NCBI RefSeq assembly: GCF_000282315.2
Contig: NZ_AKJN02000008.1
Span: 434,001-498,000, forward strand
Source of the DNA: Pseudomonas sp. GM41(2012)
GTDB lineage: Bacteria; Pseudomonadota; Gammaproteobacteria; Pseudomonadales; Pseudomonadaceae
Length of the DNA: 64,000 bases
Direction of reading: 5' to 3'
Positions 1-8,958 of the stretch are shown here, one piece after another. How positions within the stretch are numbered: the stretch's first letter is position 1; the number at the start of each line of letters is the position of its first letter. The notes under the pieces are model-generated. The model did not search any database, was not told the origin of the DNA, and saw only the letters and a list, made by a program, of their open reading frames with translations. Made by a program: the position numbers and the translations under genes.

Positions 1-1
1 C

Positions 2-916
2 TACAACGCCAAATTCCGCAGTGGCGAACCGTACACAGTGAATTTCGTCAGCGACACGCAGCTGCAAATCACTGACTCGCTGGGTAACGATGTCACCGCC
101 GAGGCCAGTCAGAACGGCGTGTTCAGTTCCACCGGTGGTGCGGCCACGCAGACTGTCAACTTCCGTGGCGTCGATCTGAAGTTGAACATTAACCTGCAAG
201 CGGGTGACGTTCCGAGCACGGTGATCACCGGGCACAGTTTCACCCTGGCGGCCAAGCCGGACAGCTTCACTGCGTCCCGCAGCCCAGGTAACCCCTCGGC
301 GGCGCTGGTCACCGGGACGGCGGTCACCAATAGCACCGACTACCACGCCAGTTTCCCGGGTGGCGGCGCGATCCTCAAGTTTACCAGTGCCACGGATTAC
401 GATTTGTATGCCACGCCTCTGACCGCTAACAGCACACCGATTTCCAGCGGCACAATGGCGGGTTCCACGGCAACAGCGTCAGGTGTCTCCTTTACTTTGG
501 CCGGTACACCGGCGGCGGGAGATCAGTTTTCCGTTGCGGTCAACACTCACCAGACGCAAAACGTTCTGGACACTGTCAGTCAGCTCAAAACAGCTCTGTC
601 GACGCCGACCAACAATAATCCGATAGCCATTCAGAAACTGAACGCGGCAATCGGCTCGGGTGTTGGCAACTTGTCCAGTGGCATCGACCAGTTGGCGTCG
701 GGTCTCAGCTCCGTGGGTGGTCGCGGCTCATCATTGGTCACCCAGACTGACATCAACCAGAGCCTGGCACTGGCCAATACGCAGACGCAGGGTGCGATTC
801 GTGATTCGGACCCTGCCGAAGTGATGACCCGTCTGACGCTGCAGCAAACCATGCTTCAAGCCTCGCAACTGGCGTTCAGCAAAATTGCTCAGTTGGGGTT
901 GTTCAACAAAGTCTGA
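2..916 (+). CDS. flgL: Flagellar hook-associated protein 3 (FlgL), 5'-truncated
   Basis: This is the C-terminal part of the hook-filament junction protein, which is exported by the flagellar type III system and joins the hook to the filament. The frame is open from base 2, so the gene starts before the window. The visible 304 residues end in a flagellin-like C-terminal helix (ALANTQTQGAIRDSDPAEV, MTRLTLQQTMLQASQ, ending LGLFNKV), the D0/D1 pattern of FlgL. The middle is Ser/Thr/Gly-rich, as in a surface-exposed D2 domain. It would follow flgK in the usual order. FlgL rather than FliC is chosen because a full fliC lies 25 kb downstream and flgL conventionally ends this operon. Confidence 0.9.
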   Translation, partial: YNAKFRSGEPYTVNFVSDTQLQITDSLGNDVTAEASQNGVFSSTGGAATQTVNFRGVDLKLNINLQAGDVPSTVITGHSFTLAAKPDSFTASRSPGNPSAALVTGTAVTNSTDYHASFPGGGAILKFTSATDYDLYATPLTANSTPISSGTMAGSTATASGVSFTLAGTPAAGDQFSVAVNTHQTQNVLDTVSQLKTALSTPTNNNPIAIQKLNAAIGSGVGNLSSGIDQLASGLSSVGGRGSSLVTQTDINQSLALANTQTQGAIRDSDPAEVMTRLTLQQTMLQASQLAFSKIAQLGLFNKV

Positions 917-922
917 GTCAAG

Positions 923-947
923 GCCCTCGCGATGTTGTCGCGGGGGC
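923..947 (+). terminator. Stem-loop after flgL
   Basis: Ten-base arms (923-932 and 938-947) with one G-T wobble enclose a 5-base loop, 6 bases after the flgL stop. No T-run follows directly, so this is a weak intrinsic terminator or an mRNA 3' stabilising hairpin. Confidence 0.45.
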
Positions 948-1040
948 TAAAGACTGCTGAGTGCAAACCGTCTTTTTTCAGCGGTTCCGGGAACTCCACT
1001 TGTTTAGAGTGAGGTCCCGCCGCTCGAGAGTTCCCCCGCC

Positions 1041-4000
1041 GTGAAACCAGCTCCTCTTGTCACCATCGCCATCCCCGCCTTCAACCCGCAGTTCTTCCAG
1101 ACGGCACTGCAAAGCGCGCTGAATCAGACCTACGCCAATCTTGAAGTGATCGTCTGCGATGACAGTGGTGGCGACGAGATCCGTAAGATCGTCGATGCCT
1201 GTGAGGTGCCTGTCTCGATTCGCCTGCGTTATGTGCGCAATCCGCAGCGCCTGGGTTTTCAGGCCAACCTCATGGCCTGTGCGCAAGAGGCCAGCGGTGA
1301 CTATCTGAAGTTGCTGTGCGACGACGACCAGCTACTCCCTGAATGCATCACTCAACAGATCGTCGGCTTCATCGACCACGAAGACGTCAACCTGGTGACC
1401 GGCCAGCGGCAGTTTTACGACGGTGATTACATCCTGCTTTCTGACCGTGTGGAAAATTGCTGTTTTTCCACGGGTGTCACCTTGTTCAAGGGTGAGGATC
1501 TGCTGGGCATTCTGGAAAGCAGTCTGGTCAATTTTCTCAGTGGCCTCAGCGGGGCGTTGTTGCGAACCCGGCATGCGCTGGAATATTTGCCGGCCCTGAC
1601 TCAGATTGGCGAAGGCTTTATCGCGTGTCTGGACTTCGCCTTGTTTGCCTGCCTGCTACGGCGTGGCAATCTGGTGGTGGTGGGGCAGGTGTTGAGCCTT
1701 GAGCGTTTGCATCCGGCGCGGCTGAGCGATCAGACACCAGTCAAGGCTGCGGTAATGACCGAGCTCGACTGGCTCAAGCAAATGCTTGCCTTGCGCAGTG
1801 GTGAGCCGGCGCCTGCGCCGGGCTGGGTACGTTATCAGGCACTGGCCGATGCGACTGAGGGGCACGCCTATGCCTGGGAAGAAACCGCGCTGGGACGACA
1901 ACTGGGCTTCATTCAAACGATGGTGCACACCCGGGTAGGCGTCAAGAGCGACAGCTTTGCCGACATGTACCGGGAATGGCTGTCGTGCCGTCGTTTGAAA
2001 CCGGCTCAGCAACGTTTGCTCGACACCCGTTTGCAGGGTTGGAGCTGGCGTCCGCGCATCGTGCCGATTGTTCTCGACAGCGAAGGCGATGTTCCGGCGC
2101 TGGAAGAGACGCTCAAGAGCATTCGTCATCAGACCTACGCCGCCGAGCACGTGGTAGTGCTGTCCCAATTACAGCACGCGCCATTCGACGGTGTGCGTCA
2201 TATACGTCTGGATGATGAACCGGTTGCCCAGTTCAATCGCCTGCTGGCCCAGTTGGATAACGCAGACTGGATCTATCTGGTTCGCGCGGGTGATCGCTTG
2301 AGTGAAGTGGCATTGCTGTTGCTGGCAGAGCGCATGGTGGAAATGCCTGACGTGCGTTGCCTCTACAGTGATGAGGGCGGATTGCGTGATGACGTCTCGG
2401 TCGAGCCGGTGTTCAAGCCCGACTTCAACCTGGATCTGATGCGCAGCTATCCCTATGTCGGCCGGGTGCTGGCCCTGCAGCGGCAGCGGATTATCGAACT
2501 GGGTGGCATGCAAGACGGTTTTGGCGAGCTGGGTGTGCATGATCTGGTCTGGCGACTGGTGGAGAGTAACGGGCCACATGCGATTGGGCACATCGCTGAA
2601 GTTCTCGTGGAATCTGCTCTGTGTCTCTCCCAGTGGCTCACGCAGCCGCAGATTATCGAGCAGAACCCTCGCGTGCTGGCCGCGCACCTGCAGCGGCTCG
2701 GTGCACCACACCGGATTCGCCCTGGCAGTCAGCCGATGATCAATCGTGTGGACTACCTGCATGATGAGCCGGCCATGGTCTCGATCATCATTGCGACCCG
2801 CGATGAATTGGGTTCCCTGGAGCGTTGCGTCGAAAGTCTGTTGGAGAAAACCGCCTGCCAACGCTATGAAGTTCTCATTGTCGACAATGGCAGTACTGCC
2901 GTTGATGCCTGCAACTGGCTGTCGGCCATGGAGCAAATGGGCAGTGACAAACTTCGGGTGTTGCGCTGTGATCATGGTGACAATCTGGCGGCAGTGCAGA
3001 ACTTCGCTGCCGGCCACGCCCGTGGCGACTATCTGTTGTTTCTCAGTCCCTACAGTATCGTTGTGAGCCCTGATTGGCTCGACGAGTTGCTCAATCACGC
3101 TCAGCGTCCTGAAGTCGGTGTGGTCGGCGGTCGGCTGGTGAGTCCGCAAGGGCGTATCGAGGGCACGGCCCAGGTACTGGGGTTGCGGGGGGCGGTCGGT
3201 GTTCCCAATCGTGGTGAGCTGCTCAACACGCCGGGTTACATGCAGCGCCAGCAGACGGTACAGAATTTCAGTGCCGTGGGCATCGATTGCCTGCTTGTGC
3301 GCAAGAAGGTTTTTGATGATCTGCACGGCCTGGACGAGCAGAATCTGGCGCAAGCACTCAATGGCGCTGACTTTTGCCTGCGTGTGAAGCAAAGCGGATA
3401 CCTGGTGGTGTGGACTCCCTACGCCGAATTGATGCGAGTGGTTCCATCCTCTGCCTTCACTCCCGCTCCCAGGGTGTTGCAGGCCGAGCAGAAAAACTTT
3501 TACCAGCGATGGTTGCCAGTGATAGCCAGGGATCCGGCCTACAACCCTAATCTGAGTCTGGGCACCAGCAACTTCAGTTTGGAGCCGGGATTCAAGGATG
3601 GCTGGGACCCGTTCTCGCGTCAGCTTTTGCCCAAGATTCTGGCGATTCCAATCAATACCACCGCAGTGGGCCATTACCGGGTTGCCCAGCCGTTCCGTGA
3701 GTTGGAAGCGGCCGGGCGCGTGGTGGGGCACCTGAGTTATCACACGCCGACAGACATTGACCTTGAGCGGTGCTCCCCCGACGTGATCGTGTTGCAGGGG
3801 CGCTATAGCCAGAATGCGGTCGATGAAGTTGAACGAGTCAAAAACTGCTCGCACGCTTTGCGCATCTTCGAACTTGACGATTATGTGATTGATGTCCCGA
3901 AGAAGAACGCGCACCTGCGCAAGGCTGAGGTCGGGGTCGATAAAATAGTGCGCCGTGGCATAGGGCTGTGTGACCGGGTTGTGGTCTCGACTCAGCCCTT

Positions 4001-4613
4001 GGCTGACGCTTTGCGGGACATGCATCACGATATCCGGGTGGTCCCGAACATGCTTGCGCCACATCTCTGGACCGGGCTCACCAGTCAGCGCCGCACCTCT
4101 CGCAAACCTCGCGTGGGTTGGGGCGGCGGGACGAGTCATGATGGAGACCTGGCGATCATTGCGGACGTGGTACGCCTGCTTGCCAACGAAGTCGAATGGG
4201 TGTTCTTCGGCATGTGTCCGCCGGCTTTGCGTCCGTTTGTCCATGAGTTCCATCCCAGCATCGGCCTGGAGGCCTATCCGGCCAAACTGGCCAGCCTGAA
4301 CCTCGATCTGGCACTGGCTCCGCTGGAGTTTCACATCTTCAATGACTGCAAGAGCAACCTGCGTCTGCTGGAGTACGGCGCCTGCGGTTACCCGGTGATT
4401 TGCACCGACACTGAAGCCTATCGCGGCTATCTGCCCTGCACCAAGGTCGTGAGCAACAGCACCGAGGAATGGCTCGAGGCAATCCGCATGCACCTGTCCG
4501 ACCCTGATGCGAGCTATCGCATGGGCGATGCGCTGCGTGAGGAAGTGCTGCGCGATTACATGCTCAAGGGCAACAATCTCAACTACTGGGCCGAGGGCTG
4601 GTTGCCTGACTGA
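1041..4613 (+). CDS. Large multi-domain glycosyltransferase (flagellin glycosylation type)
   Basis: A predicted cytosolic glycosyltransferase of 1190 residues with several catalytic-type modules. Residues 1-250 are a GT2 (GT-A) domain opening PLVTIAIPAFNPQF, with a DDD-type motif near 'LLCDDDQLL'. Residues about 330-560 are a degenerate GT2-like segment. Residues about 570-830 are a second GT2 domain (VSIIIATRDELGSLERCVESLL). Residues about 860-1190 resemble a GT4/GT1 C-terminal fold with a late 'LLEYGACGYPVICTD' motif. The start is GTG. Size and place between flgL and fliC match the Fgt1/Fgt2 flagellin glycosyltransferases known in P. syringae, but the sugar and acceptor are not visible here. 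It sits 124 bases after flgL and is followed by a strong terminator, so it may be transcribed alone. Confidence 0.8.
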   Translation: MKPAPLVTIAIPAFNPQFFQTALQSALNQTYANLEVIVCDDSGGDEIRKIVDACEVPVSIRLRYVRNPQRLGFQANLMACAQEASGDYLKLLCDDDQLLPECITQQIVGFIDHEDVNLVTGQRQFYDGDYILLSDRVENCCFSTGVTLFKGEDLLGILESSLVNFLSGLSGALLRTRHALEYLPALTQIGEGFIACLDFALFACLLRRGNLVVVGQVLSLERLHPARLSDQTPVKAAVMTELDWLKQMLALRSGEPAPAPGWVRYQALADATEGHAYAWEETALGRQLGFIQTMVHTRVGVKSDSFADMYREWLSCRRLKPAQQRLLDTRLQGWSWRPRIVPIVLDSEGDVPALEETLKSIRHQTYAAEHVVVLSQLQHAPFDGVRHIRLDDEPVAQFNRLLAQLDNADWIYLVRAGDRLSEVALLLLAERMVEMPDVRCLYSDEGGLRDDVSVEPVFKPDFNLDLMRSYPYVGRVLALQRQRIIELGGMQDGFGELGVHDLVWRLVESNGPHAIGHIAEVLVESALCLSQWLTQPQIIEQNPRVLAAHLQRLGAPHRIRPGSQPMINRVDYLHDEPAMVSIIIATRDELGSLERCVESLLEKTACQRYEVLIVDNGSTAVDACNWLSAMEQMGSDKLRVLRCDHGDNLAAVQNFAAGHARGDYLLFLSPYSIVVSPDWLDELLNHAQRPEVGVVGGRLVSPQGRIEGTAQVLGLRGAVGVPNRGELLNTPGYMQRQQTVQNFSAVGIDCLLVRKKVFDDLHGLDEQNLAQALNGADFCLRVKQSGYLVVWTPYAELMRVVPSSAFTPAPRVLQAEQKNFYQRWLPVIARDPAYNPNLSLGTSNFSLEPGFKDGWDPFSRQLLPKILAIPINTTAVGHYRVAQPFRELEAAGRVVGHLSYHTPTDIDLERCSPDVIVLQGRYSQNAVDEVERVKNCSHALRIFELDDYVIDVPKKNAHLRKAEVGVDKIVRRGIGLCDRVVVSTQPLADALRDMHHDIRVVPNMLAPHLWTGLTSQRRTSRKPRVGWGGGTSHDGDLAIIADVVRLLANEVEWVFFGMCPPALRPFVHEFHPSIGLEAYPAKLASLNLDLALAPLEFHIFNDCKSNLRLLEYGACGYPVICTDTEAYRGYLPCTKVVSNSTEEWLEAIRMHLSDPDASYRMGDALREEVLRDYMLKGNNLNYWAEGWLPD

Positions 4614-4633
4614 TCGGGCATGGATGTACACCT

Positions 4634-4659
4634 ACAGGCGGCCTTGGGCCGCCTGTTTT
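4634..4659 (+). terminator. Rho-independent terminator after the large glycosyltransferase
   Basis: A perfect 10-bp GC-rich stem (4634-4643 with 4647-4656) and a 3-base loop, then a short T-run, 20 bases after the stop codon. Confidence 0.85.
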
Positions 4660-4697
4660 GTTTGTACCGATCGCGTTATGAATGTTTCGGTGGAGGT

Positions 4698-4725
4698 TCA
4701 AGCTTTGTGTCGTTTGTGTCGATAA
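4698..4725 (+). promoter_or_regulatory. Possible sigma28 (FliA) promoter before the RTX gene
   Basis: TCAAG at 4698-4702, then 15 bases, then GTCGATAA at 4718-4725. The -10 differs from GCCGATAA at one base; the -35 is only partly like TAAAG and the spacing is one base longer than at the fliC promoter here. It is about 105 bases before the start codon. Suggestive only. Confidence 0.35.
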
Positions 4726-4829
4726 ATCGCCACAGCTTCGTTTATTGAAAGACTCACCAGCGACCTGCGTTTGCAGGTCGTCGTGGCGGCAGGTATCTGG
4801 TTCAACAATATGGCAAGGAAGAAGTCGAA

Positions 4830-7800
4830 ATGGCAGTGATAAACGGGACAAACGGCGTGGATACGCTGACAGGTACCAGTGGGGATGATGAGATCTATGC
4901 CTTGGGTGGCAATGATGTGATCAAAGGGAGTGCCGGTGCGGACAAGCTGGATGGCGGCACCGGTACCGACACGGTCGATTACTCGACGTCGGCCGCCGGG
5001 GTGAACGTTGAGGTCCGTTTTGGCACAGGCATGGCCGGGTGGGGTGGCGATGCTGAGGGGGATACCCTGACCAGCATCGAAACCGTCATCGGTTCGGCGT
5101 TCAATGACACGTTTGCCGTCGGCCCGGATCACACCGCACCCAAGATCACGCTGGAAGGCGGTGCCGGTGACGATATCTACTACATCAACAACGGAGCTAC
5201 AGCGTCCATCGTCGAACTGGCCGGTGGCGGCAATGACGAAGTGCGCGTGTCGGTGATTAACCCCGCCGGTACCGTCCTGGCGACGAACGTCGAGCGTTTG
5301 ACCTATACCGGCAGCCAGGCCTTCACCGGTTATGGCAATGCCAGCGACAACCTCATCACTGGCGGTTCGGGCAATGACACGCTGTACGGTGGCGCCGGTG
5401 CCGACCAGTTCATCGGCGGTGCCGGGCTGGACACCGTGGGTTACACGGACAGTACGGTCGGCGTGACGGTCAATCTGAAAACCGGTGTGAATACCGGGAT
5501 CGCAGCGGGTGATACCTACACCGACATCGAAGCGATCAAAGGTTCGAACTACAACGACACCTTTGTCGGCGATGGCCGGGGCATGGACTTCGACGGCGGG
5601 GTTGGTACCGATAAGGTCGATTACTCGACGTCGGCCACCGGGGTGAACGTTGAGGTCCGTTTTGGCGCGGGCCTGGCCGGCACCGGTGGCGATGCCGAAG
5701 GCAGCATCCTGACCAGCATCGAGAACGTCATCGGTTCGGCGTTCAATGACACGTTCGCCGTCGGCCCGGATCACACCGCACCCAAGATCACGCTGGAAGG
5801 CGGTGCCGGTGACGATATCTACTACATCAACAACGGAGCTACAGCGTCCATCGTCGAACTGGCCGGTGGCGGCAATGACGAAGTGCGCGTGTCGGTGATT
5901 AACCCCGCCGGTACCGTCCTGGCGGCGAACGTCGAGCGTTTGACCTATACCGGCAGCCAGGCCTTCACCGGTTATGGCAATGCCAGCGACAACCTCATCA
6001 CTGGCGGTTCGGGCAATGACACGCTGTACGGTGGCGCCGGTGCCGACCAGTTCATCGGCGGTGCCGGGCTGGACACCGTGGGTTACACGGACAGTACGGT
6101 CGGAGTGACGGTCAATCTGAAAACCGGTGTGAATACCGGGATCGCAGCGGGTGATACCTACACCGACATCGAAGCGATCAAAGGTTCGAACTACAACGAC
6201 ACCTTTGTCGGCGATGGTCGAGGCACGGACTTCGACGGTGGAGTCGGTACCGATACGGTCGATTACTCGGCGTCGGCCGCAGCGGTGAATGTTGATATCC
6301 GTCTGGGCATGGGCCTGGCGGGCACCGGCGGCGACGCCGAGGGCAGCACCCTGACCAACATCGAAAGAGTCATCGGTTCGGCGTTCAACGACAGCTTCAC
6401 CGTTGCATTGGGCGGGATAGCATTCGAAGGCGGTGCCGGGGACGATATCTACTACATCAACACCAGCGCCACGCCGAGCATCGTCGAGCTGGCCGATGGC
6501 GGCACCGATGAAATGCGCGTGTCGGCGGTCAACCCCAATCACACCTTCATGGCCGCCAACATCGAGCGCCTGACCTTCACCGGCAGTGGCGCGTACACCG
6601 GTTGGGGCAACGCCAGCGACAACATCATCACCGGCGGCTCGGGCAACGACACGCTGTACGGCGGCGCGGGCGCCGACCAGTTCATCGGCGGTGCCGGTTA
6701 TGACACGGCGGGCTATAGCGACAGCACCGTAGCGATGATCATCAACCTGAAGACCGGTGTGTATTCCGGGATTGGGGCGGGCGATACCTTCACCGACATC
6801 GAAGCGATCAAGGGGTCGAGCTACAACGACATTTTCTATGGCGGTACCGCTGCCATGGGCCTGGACGGTGCCGTTGGGCAGGATCTGGTCAGTTACGAGC
6901 TTTCGGATGCCGCGGTGACCATCGACCTGACCACCAATGCCAACGCTGGAGATGCCGCGGGCGACACCTTCACCAACATTGAGATCTTCCAGGGCAGCAA
7001 CTTTGATGACACGTTGTCGGGTTCGCGGTTCGGTGACGTCTTTATCGGTGGTGCAGGTGCGGATGTGATTGACGGCCGCGAGGGTCAGGACAGCGTCTTG
7101 TACATCACCAATACCACCGCTGTGAACATCAACCTGCAGACCAACGTCAACCAGGGCGGCGACGCTCAGGGCGATGTGCTGCGCAACATCGAGCGCGTAG
7201 TGGGCAGCCACTTCAATGACACCCTGACCGGTGATGCCAACGTCAATTACCTTGAAGGTGGGTTCGGTGACGACGTCATCTATGGTGGCGACGGCAACGA
7301 TTACCTCTACGGAGGGCTGGTGTCCCAGATCGGGCCATTTACCCTTGATGGTGTGATCAATGGGCCGCAGGCTGACACCTTATATGGCGGTAATGGCAAC
7401 GACACCATCGTCACTGCTGCCAACGATGAGGGCAGCCGGGCCTATGGTGAAGCGGGGGGCGACGTTATCACGGTGACTCATGGCATGGCCGATGGTGGGG
7501 ACGGTGGCGACTTGCTGACCGGCACGGGCGCCGGTTTCTCGCTGTTTGGCGGTGCCGGGGATGACAATCTGGTGCTGCAAGCCAGCGGGTCGGCCTTTGG
7601 TGGTGAGGGTGACGATACTTACAACGTCAACACCTCGGCATTGGTGACGATCCAGGATGACGGTACCAGCCGCTCCGACAAAATAGTGCTGTCGTACATC
7701 AGCAGTGCCGAACTGCTGGTTGATCGCGTCGGTGATGACCTCTACCTGCACCGATCGAGTGTTAGTCCAGGACAGGTTCCGCAGGAAGGTGTACAGCTCA

Positions 7801-7904
7801 AGGACTGGTTCGCTGGCTCCGATACCATCGAGCAAATCCAGACGGCGGACGGACAGCTCTTCAACTGGCCGGCCAACAGTGATGCGTTTGCCATGTTTGG
7901 CTGA
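4830..7904 (+). CDS. RTX-type calcium-binding repeat protein
   Basis: A 1024-residue acidic, glycine-rich protein with many hemolysin-type nonapeptides (GGSGNDTLYGGAGADQF and similar), which in this family form a Ca2+-bound beta-roll and usually mark type I secretion. It has no Sec signal; the C-terminus (TADGQLFNWPANSDAFAMFG) would carry the secretion signal. Three large units of 214, 214 and 210 residues begin near residues 42, 256 and 470; the first two are almost identical in DNA at an exact 642-bp spacing. No enzymatic domain is seen. A purine-rich RBS precedes ATG 4830. No type I secretion genes are adjacent. It could be a surface or biofilm protein or a flagellum-associated exoprotein; its role is unknown. 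Confidence 0.8.
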   Translation: MAVINGTNGVDTLTGTSGDDEIYALGGNDVIKGSAGADKLDGGTGTDTVDYSTSAAGVNVEVRFGTGMAGWGGDAEGDTLTSIETVIGSAFNDTFAVGPDHTAPKITLEGGAGDDIYYINNGATASIVELAGGGNDEVRVSVINPAGTVLATNVERLTYTGSQAFTGYGNASDNLITGGSGNDTLYGGAGADQFIGGAGLDTVGYTDSTVGVTVNLKTGVNTGIAAGDTYTDIEAIKGSNYNDTFVGDGRGMDFDGGVGTDKVDYSTSATGVNVEVRFGAGLAGTGGDAEGSILTSIENVIGSAFNDTFAVGPDHTAPKITLEGGAGDDIYYINNGATASIVELAGGGNDEVRVSVINPAGTVLAANVERLTYTGSQAFTGYGNASDNLITGGSGNDTLYGGAGADQFIGGAGLDTVGYTDSTVGVTVNLKTGVNTGIAAGDTYTDIEAIKGSNYNDTFVGDGRGTDFDGGVGTDTVDYSASAAAVNVDIRLGMGLAGTGGDAEGSTLTNIERVIGSAFNDSFTVALGGIAFEGGAGDDIYYINTSATPSIVELADGGTDEMRVSAVNPNHTFMAANIERLTFTGSGAYTGWGNASDNIITGGSGNDTLYGGAGADQFIGGAGYDTAGYSDSTVAMIINLKTGVYSGIGAGDTFTDIEAIKGSSYNDIFYGGTAAMGLDGAVGQDLVSYELSDAAVTIDLTTNANAGDAAGDTFTNIEIFQGSNFDDTLSGSRFGDVFIGGAGADVIDGREGQDSVLYITNTTAVNINLQTNVNQGGDAQGDVLRNIERVVGSHFNDTLTGDANVNYLEGGFGDDVIYGGDGNDYLYGGLVSQIGPFTLDGVINGPQADTLYGGNGNDTIVTAANDEGSRAYGEAGGDVITVTHGMADGGDGGDLLTGTGAGFSLFGGAGDDNLVLQASGSAFGGEGDDTYNVNTSALVTIQDDGTSRSDKIVLSYISSAELLVDRVGDDLYLHRSSVSPGQVPQEGVQLKDWFAGSDTIEQIQTADGQLFNWPANSDAFAMFG
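4935..6888 (+). repeat. Tandem 642-bp coding duplications in the RTX gene
   Basis: The same motif (gtcgattactcg...) recurs at 4974, 5616 and 6258, spacings of exactly 642 bp; a diverged fourth copy is at 6888 (630 bp on). Units 1 and 2 differ at only scattered bases over most of their length, while unit 3 is clearly older or more diverged and lacks 4 codons. Confidence 0.9.
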
Positions 7905-7963
7905 GACATGAATCAAGCGCCTTCTCTCCTGCAACGGGATTGAAGGTGCCCGCTTTACGCTTG

Positions 7964-8005
7964 GGGACGAACCCGGTCTGCATGATCCGGATTCGTCCCT
8001 TTTTT
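7964..8005 (+). terminator. Rho-independent terminator after the RTX gene
   Basis: Thirteen-base arms (7964-7976 and 7987-7999) with one mismatch around a 10-base loop, followed directly by a run of T residues. It separates the RTX gene from the CDP-sugar genes. Confidence 0.85.
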
Positions 8006-8030
8006 GTGCCTGCTATTTGGATTCATGAGC

Positions 8031-8046
8031 TGGCGCGTTTCCTGCA
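8031..8046 (+). promoter_or_regulatory. Sigma54 (RpoN) promoter before the CDP-sugar/glycosylation genes
   Basis: TGGCGCG-N4-CTGCA, with invariant GG (8032-8033) and GC (8044-8045) exactly 10 bases apart. It lies just after the RTX terminator and 139 bases before the rfbF start. The same spacing and a similar -24 box are found before fliK, fliE, fliL, fleS and flhA in this window, so FleQ-dependent expression of the glycan genes is plausible. Confidence 0.6.
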
Positions 8047-8184
8047 GGTCCCCCTCATATCGCCATAAAACGAGCGCTTGCGGCCGGTACGCCAGCGCCT
8101 GACACGGCAGAGCGTTTTAGCCAGACAGCCCGCAAAAGCTTGAAATAGCTTGGCCGAGCTCTGTGAAGAACAAGAGGGGAGACG

Positions 8185-8958
8185 ATGAAGGCAGTTATTC
8201 TGGCGGGAGGCCTGGGCACGCGGATCAGCGAAGAGTCGCACCTCAAGCCCAAGCCAATGATCGAGATCGGCGGCAAGCCAATTCTTTGGCACATCATGAA
8301 GCAGTACTCCGCCCACGGGATTCATGACTTCGTGATCTGCCTTGGTTACAAGGGCTATGCGATCAAGGACTTCTTCGCCAACTACTTCCTGCACACTTCC
8401 GACGTCACCTTCGACATGCGCAACAACCGCATGGACGTGCATCAGAACTACAGCGAGCCGTGGAGCGTCACCCTCATCGACACCGGCGAGGAAACCATGA
8501 CCGGTGGCCGCTTGCTGCGCGCCGGCCGTTACCTCAAGGATGAAGAGGCCTTCTGCTTTACCTACGGCGACGGCGTCTCCGATATCAATATCCGTCAACT
8601 GGTGGACTACCACACCGCCCACGGTCGTCTGGCGACCGTCACCGCCGTACAACCGCCGGGCCGTTACGGTGCCCTGGAACGTCACGGCGATCAGGTGCTC
8701 GGTTTCACCGAGAAGCCCCGTGGTGACGGTGGCTGGATCAATGGCGGTTTCTTTGTGCTTTCGCCCAAAGTGCTCTCGTACATCGGCGGTGATGACACCA
8801 CTTGGGAAGCCGAGCCGTTGGCCCGTCTGGCCCAGGACGAACAATTGAAAGCCTTCGAGCATGAAGGCTTCTGGCACCCGATGGACACGCTGCGCGACAA
8901 GAACTACCTCGAAGCGCTGTGGCAGAGCGGGGAGGCCCCATGGAAGCAATGGGACTGA
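8185..8958 (+). CDS. rfbF: Glucose-1-phosphate cytidylyltransferase
   Basis: Makes CDP-glucose from glucose 1-phosphate and CTP, the first step of CDP-deoxysugar pathways. The 257-residue protein opens with the nucleotidyltransferase signature [18 protein letters not shown] followed by [18 protein letters not shown], typical of RfbF/DdhA, and has the GDG motif ('FTYGDGVSD') expected for metal and sugar-nucleotide binding. Length matches the family (about 257). A strong RBS (gaggggag) lies just upstream. It is the first gene of a tightly packed set: rfbG overlaps its end. A sigma54-type promoter lies 139 bases upstream. Confidence 0.93.
   Translation: MKAVILAGGLGTRISEESHLKPKPMIEIGGKPILWHIMKQYSAHGIHDFVICLGYKGYAIKDFFANYFLHTSDVTFDMRNNRMDVHQNYSEPWSVTLIDTGEETMTGGRLLRAGRYLKDEEAFCFTYGDGVSDINIRQLVDYHTAHGRLATVTAVQPPGRYGALERHGDQVLGFTEKPRGDGGWINGGFFVLSPKVLSYIGGDDTTWEAEPLARLAQDEQLKAFEHEGFWHPMDTLRDKNYLEALWQSGEAPWKQWD

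Noticed and set aside
946-975. Sigma28-like TAAAG before the first glycosyltransferase
   Set aside because: The -10 part (ACCGTCTT) matches only three of eight consensus bases.
2169-4631. 820-codon minus-strand frame over the first glycosyltransferase
   Set aside because: Antisense to a protein with clear GT2 motifs; its product has no recognisable domain.
4698-7211. 837-codon open frame on the minus strand over the RTX gene
   Set aside because: It is a shadow of the repetitive, GC-rich RTX coding sequence; the + frame has nonapeptide repeats and an RBS.
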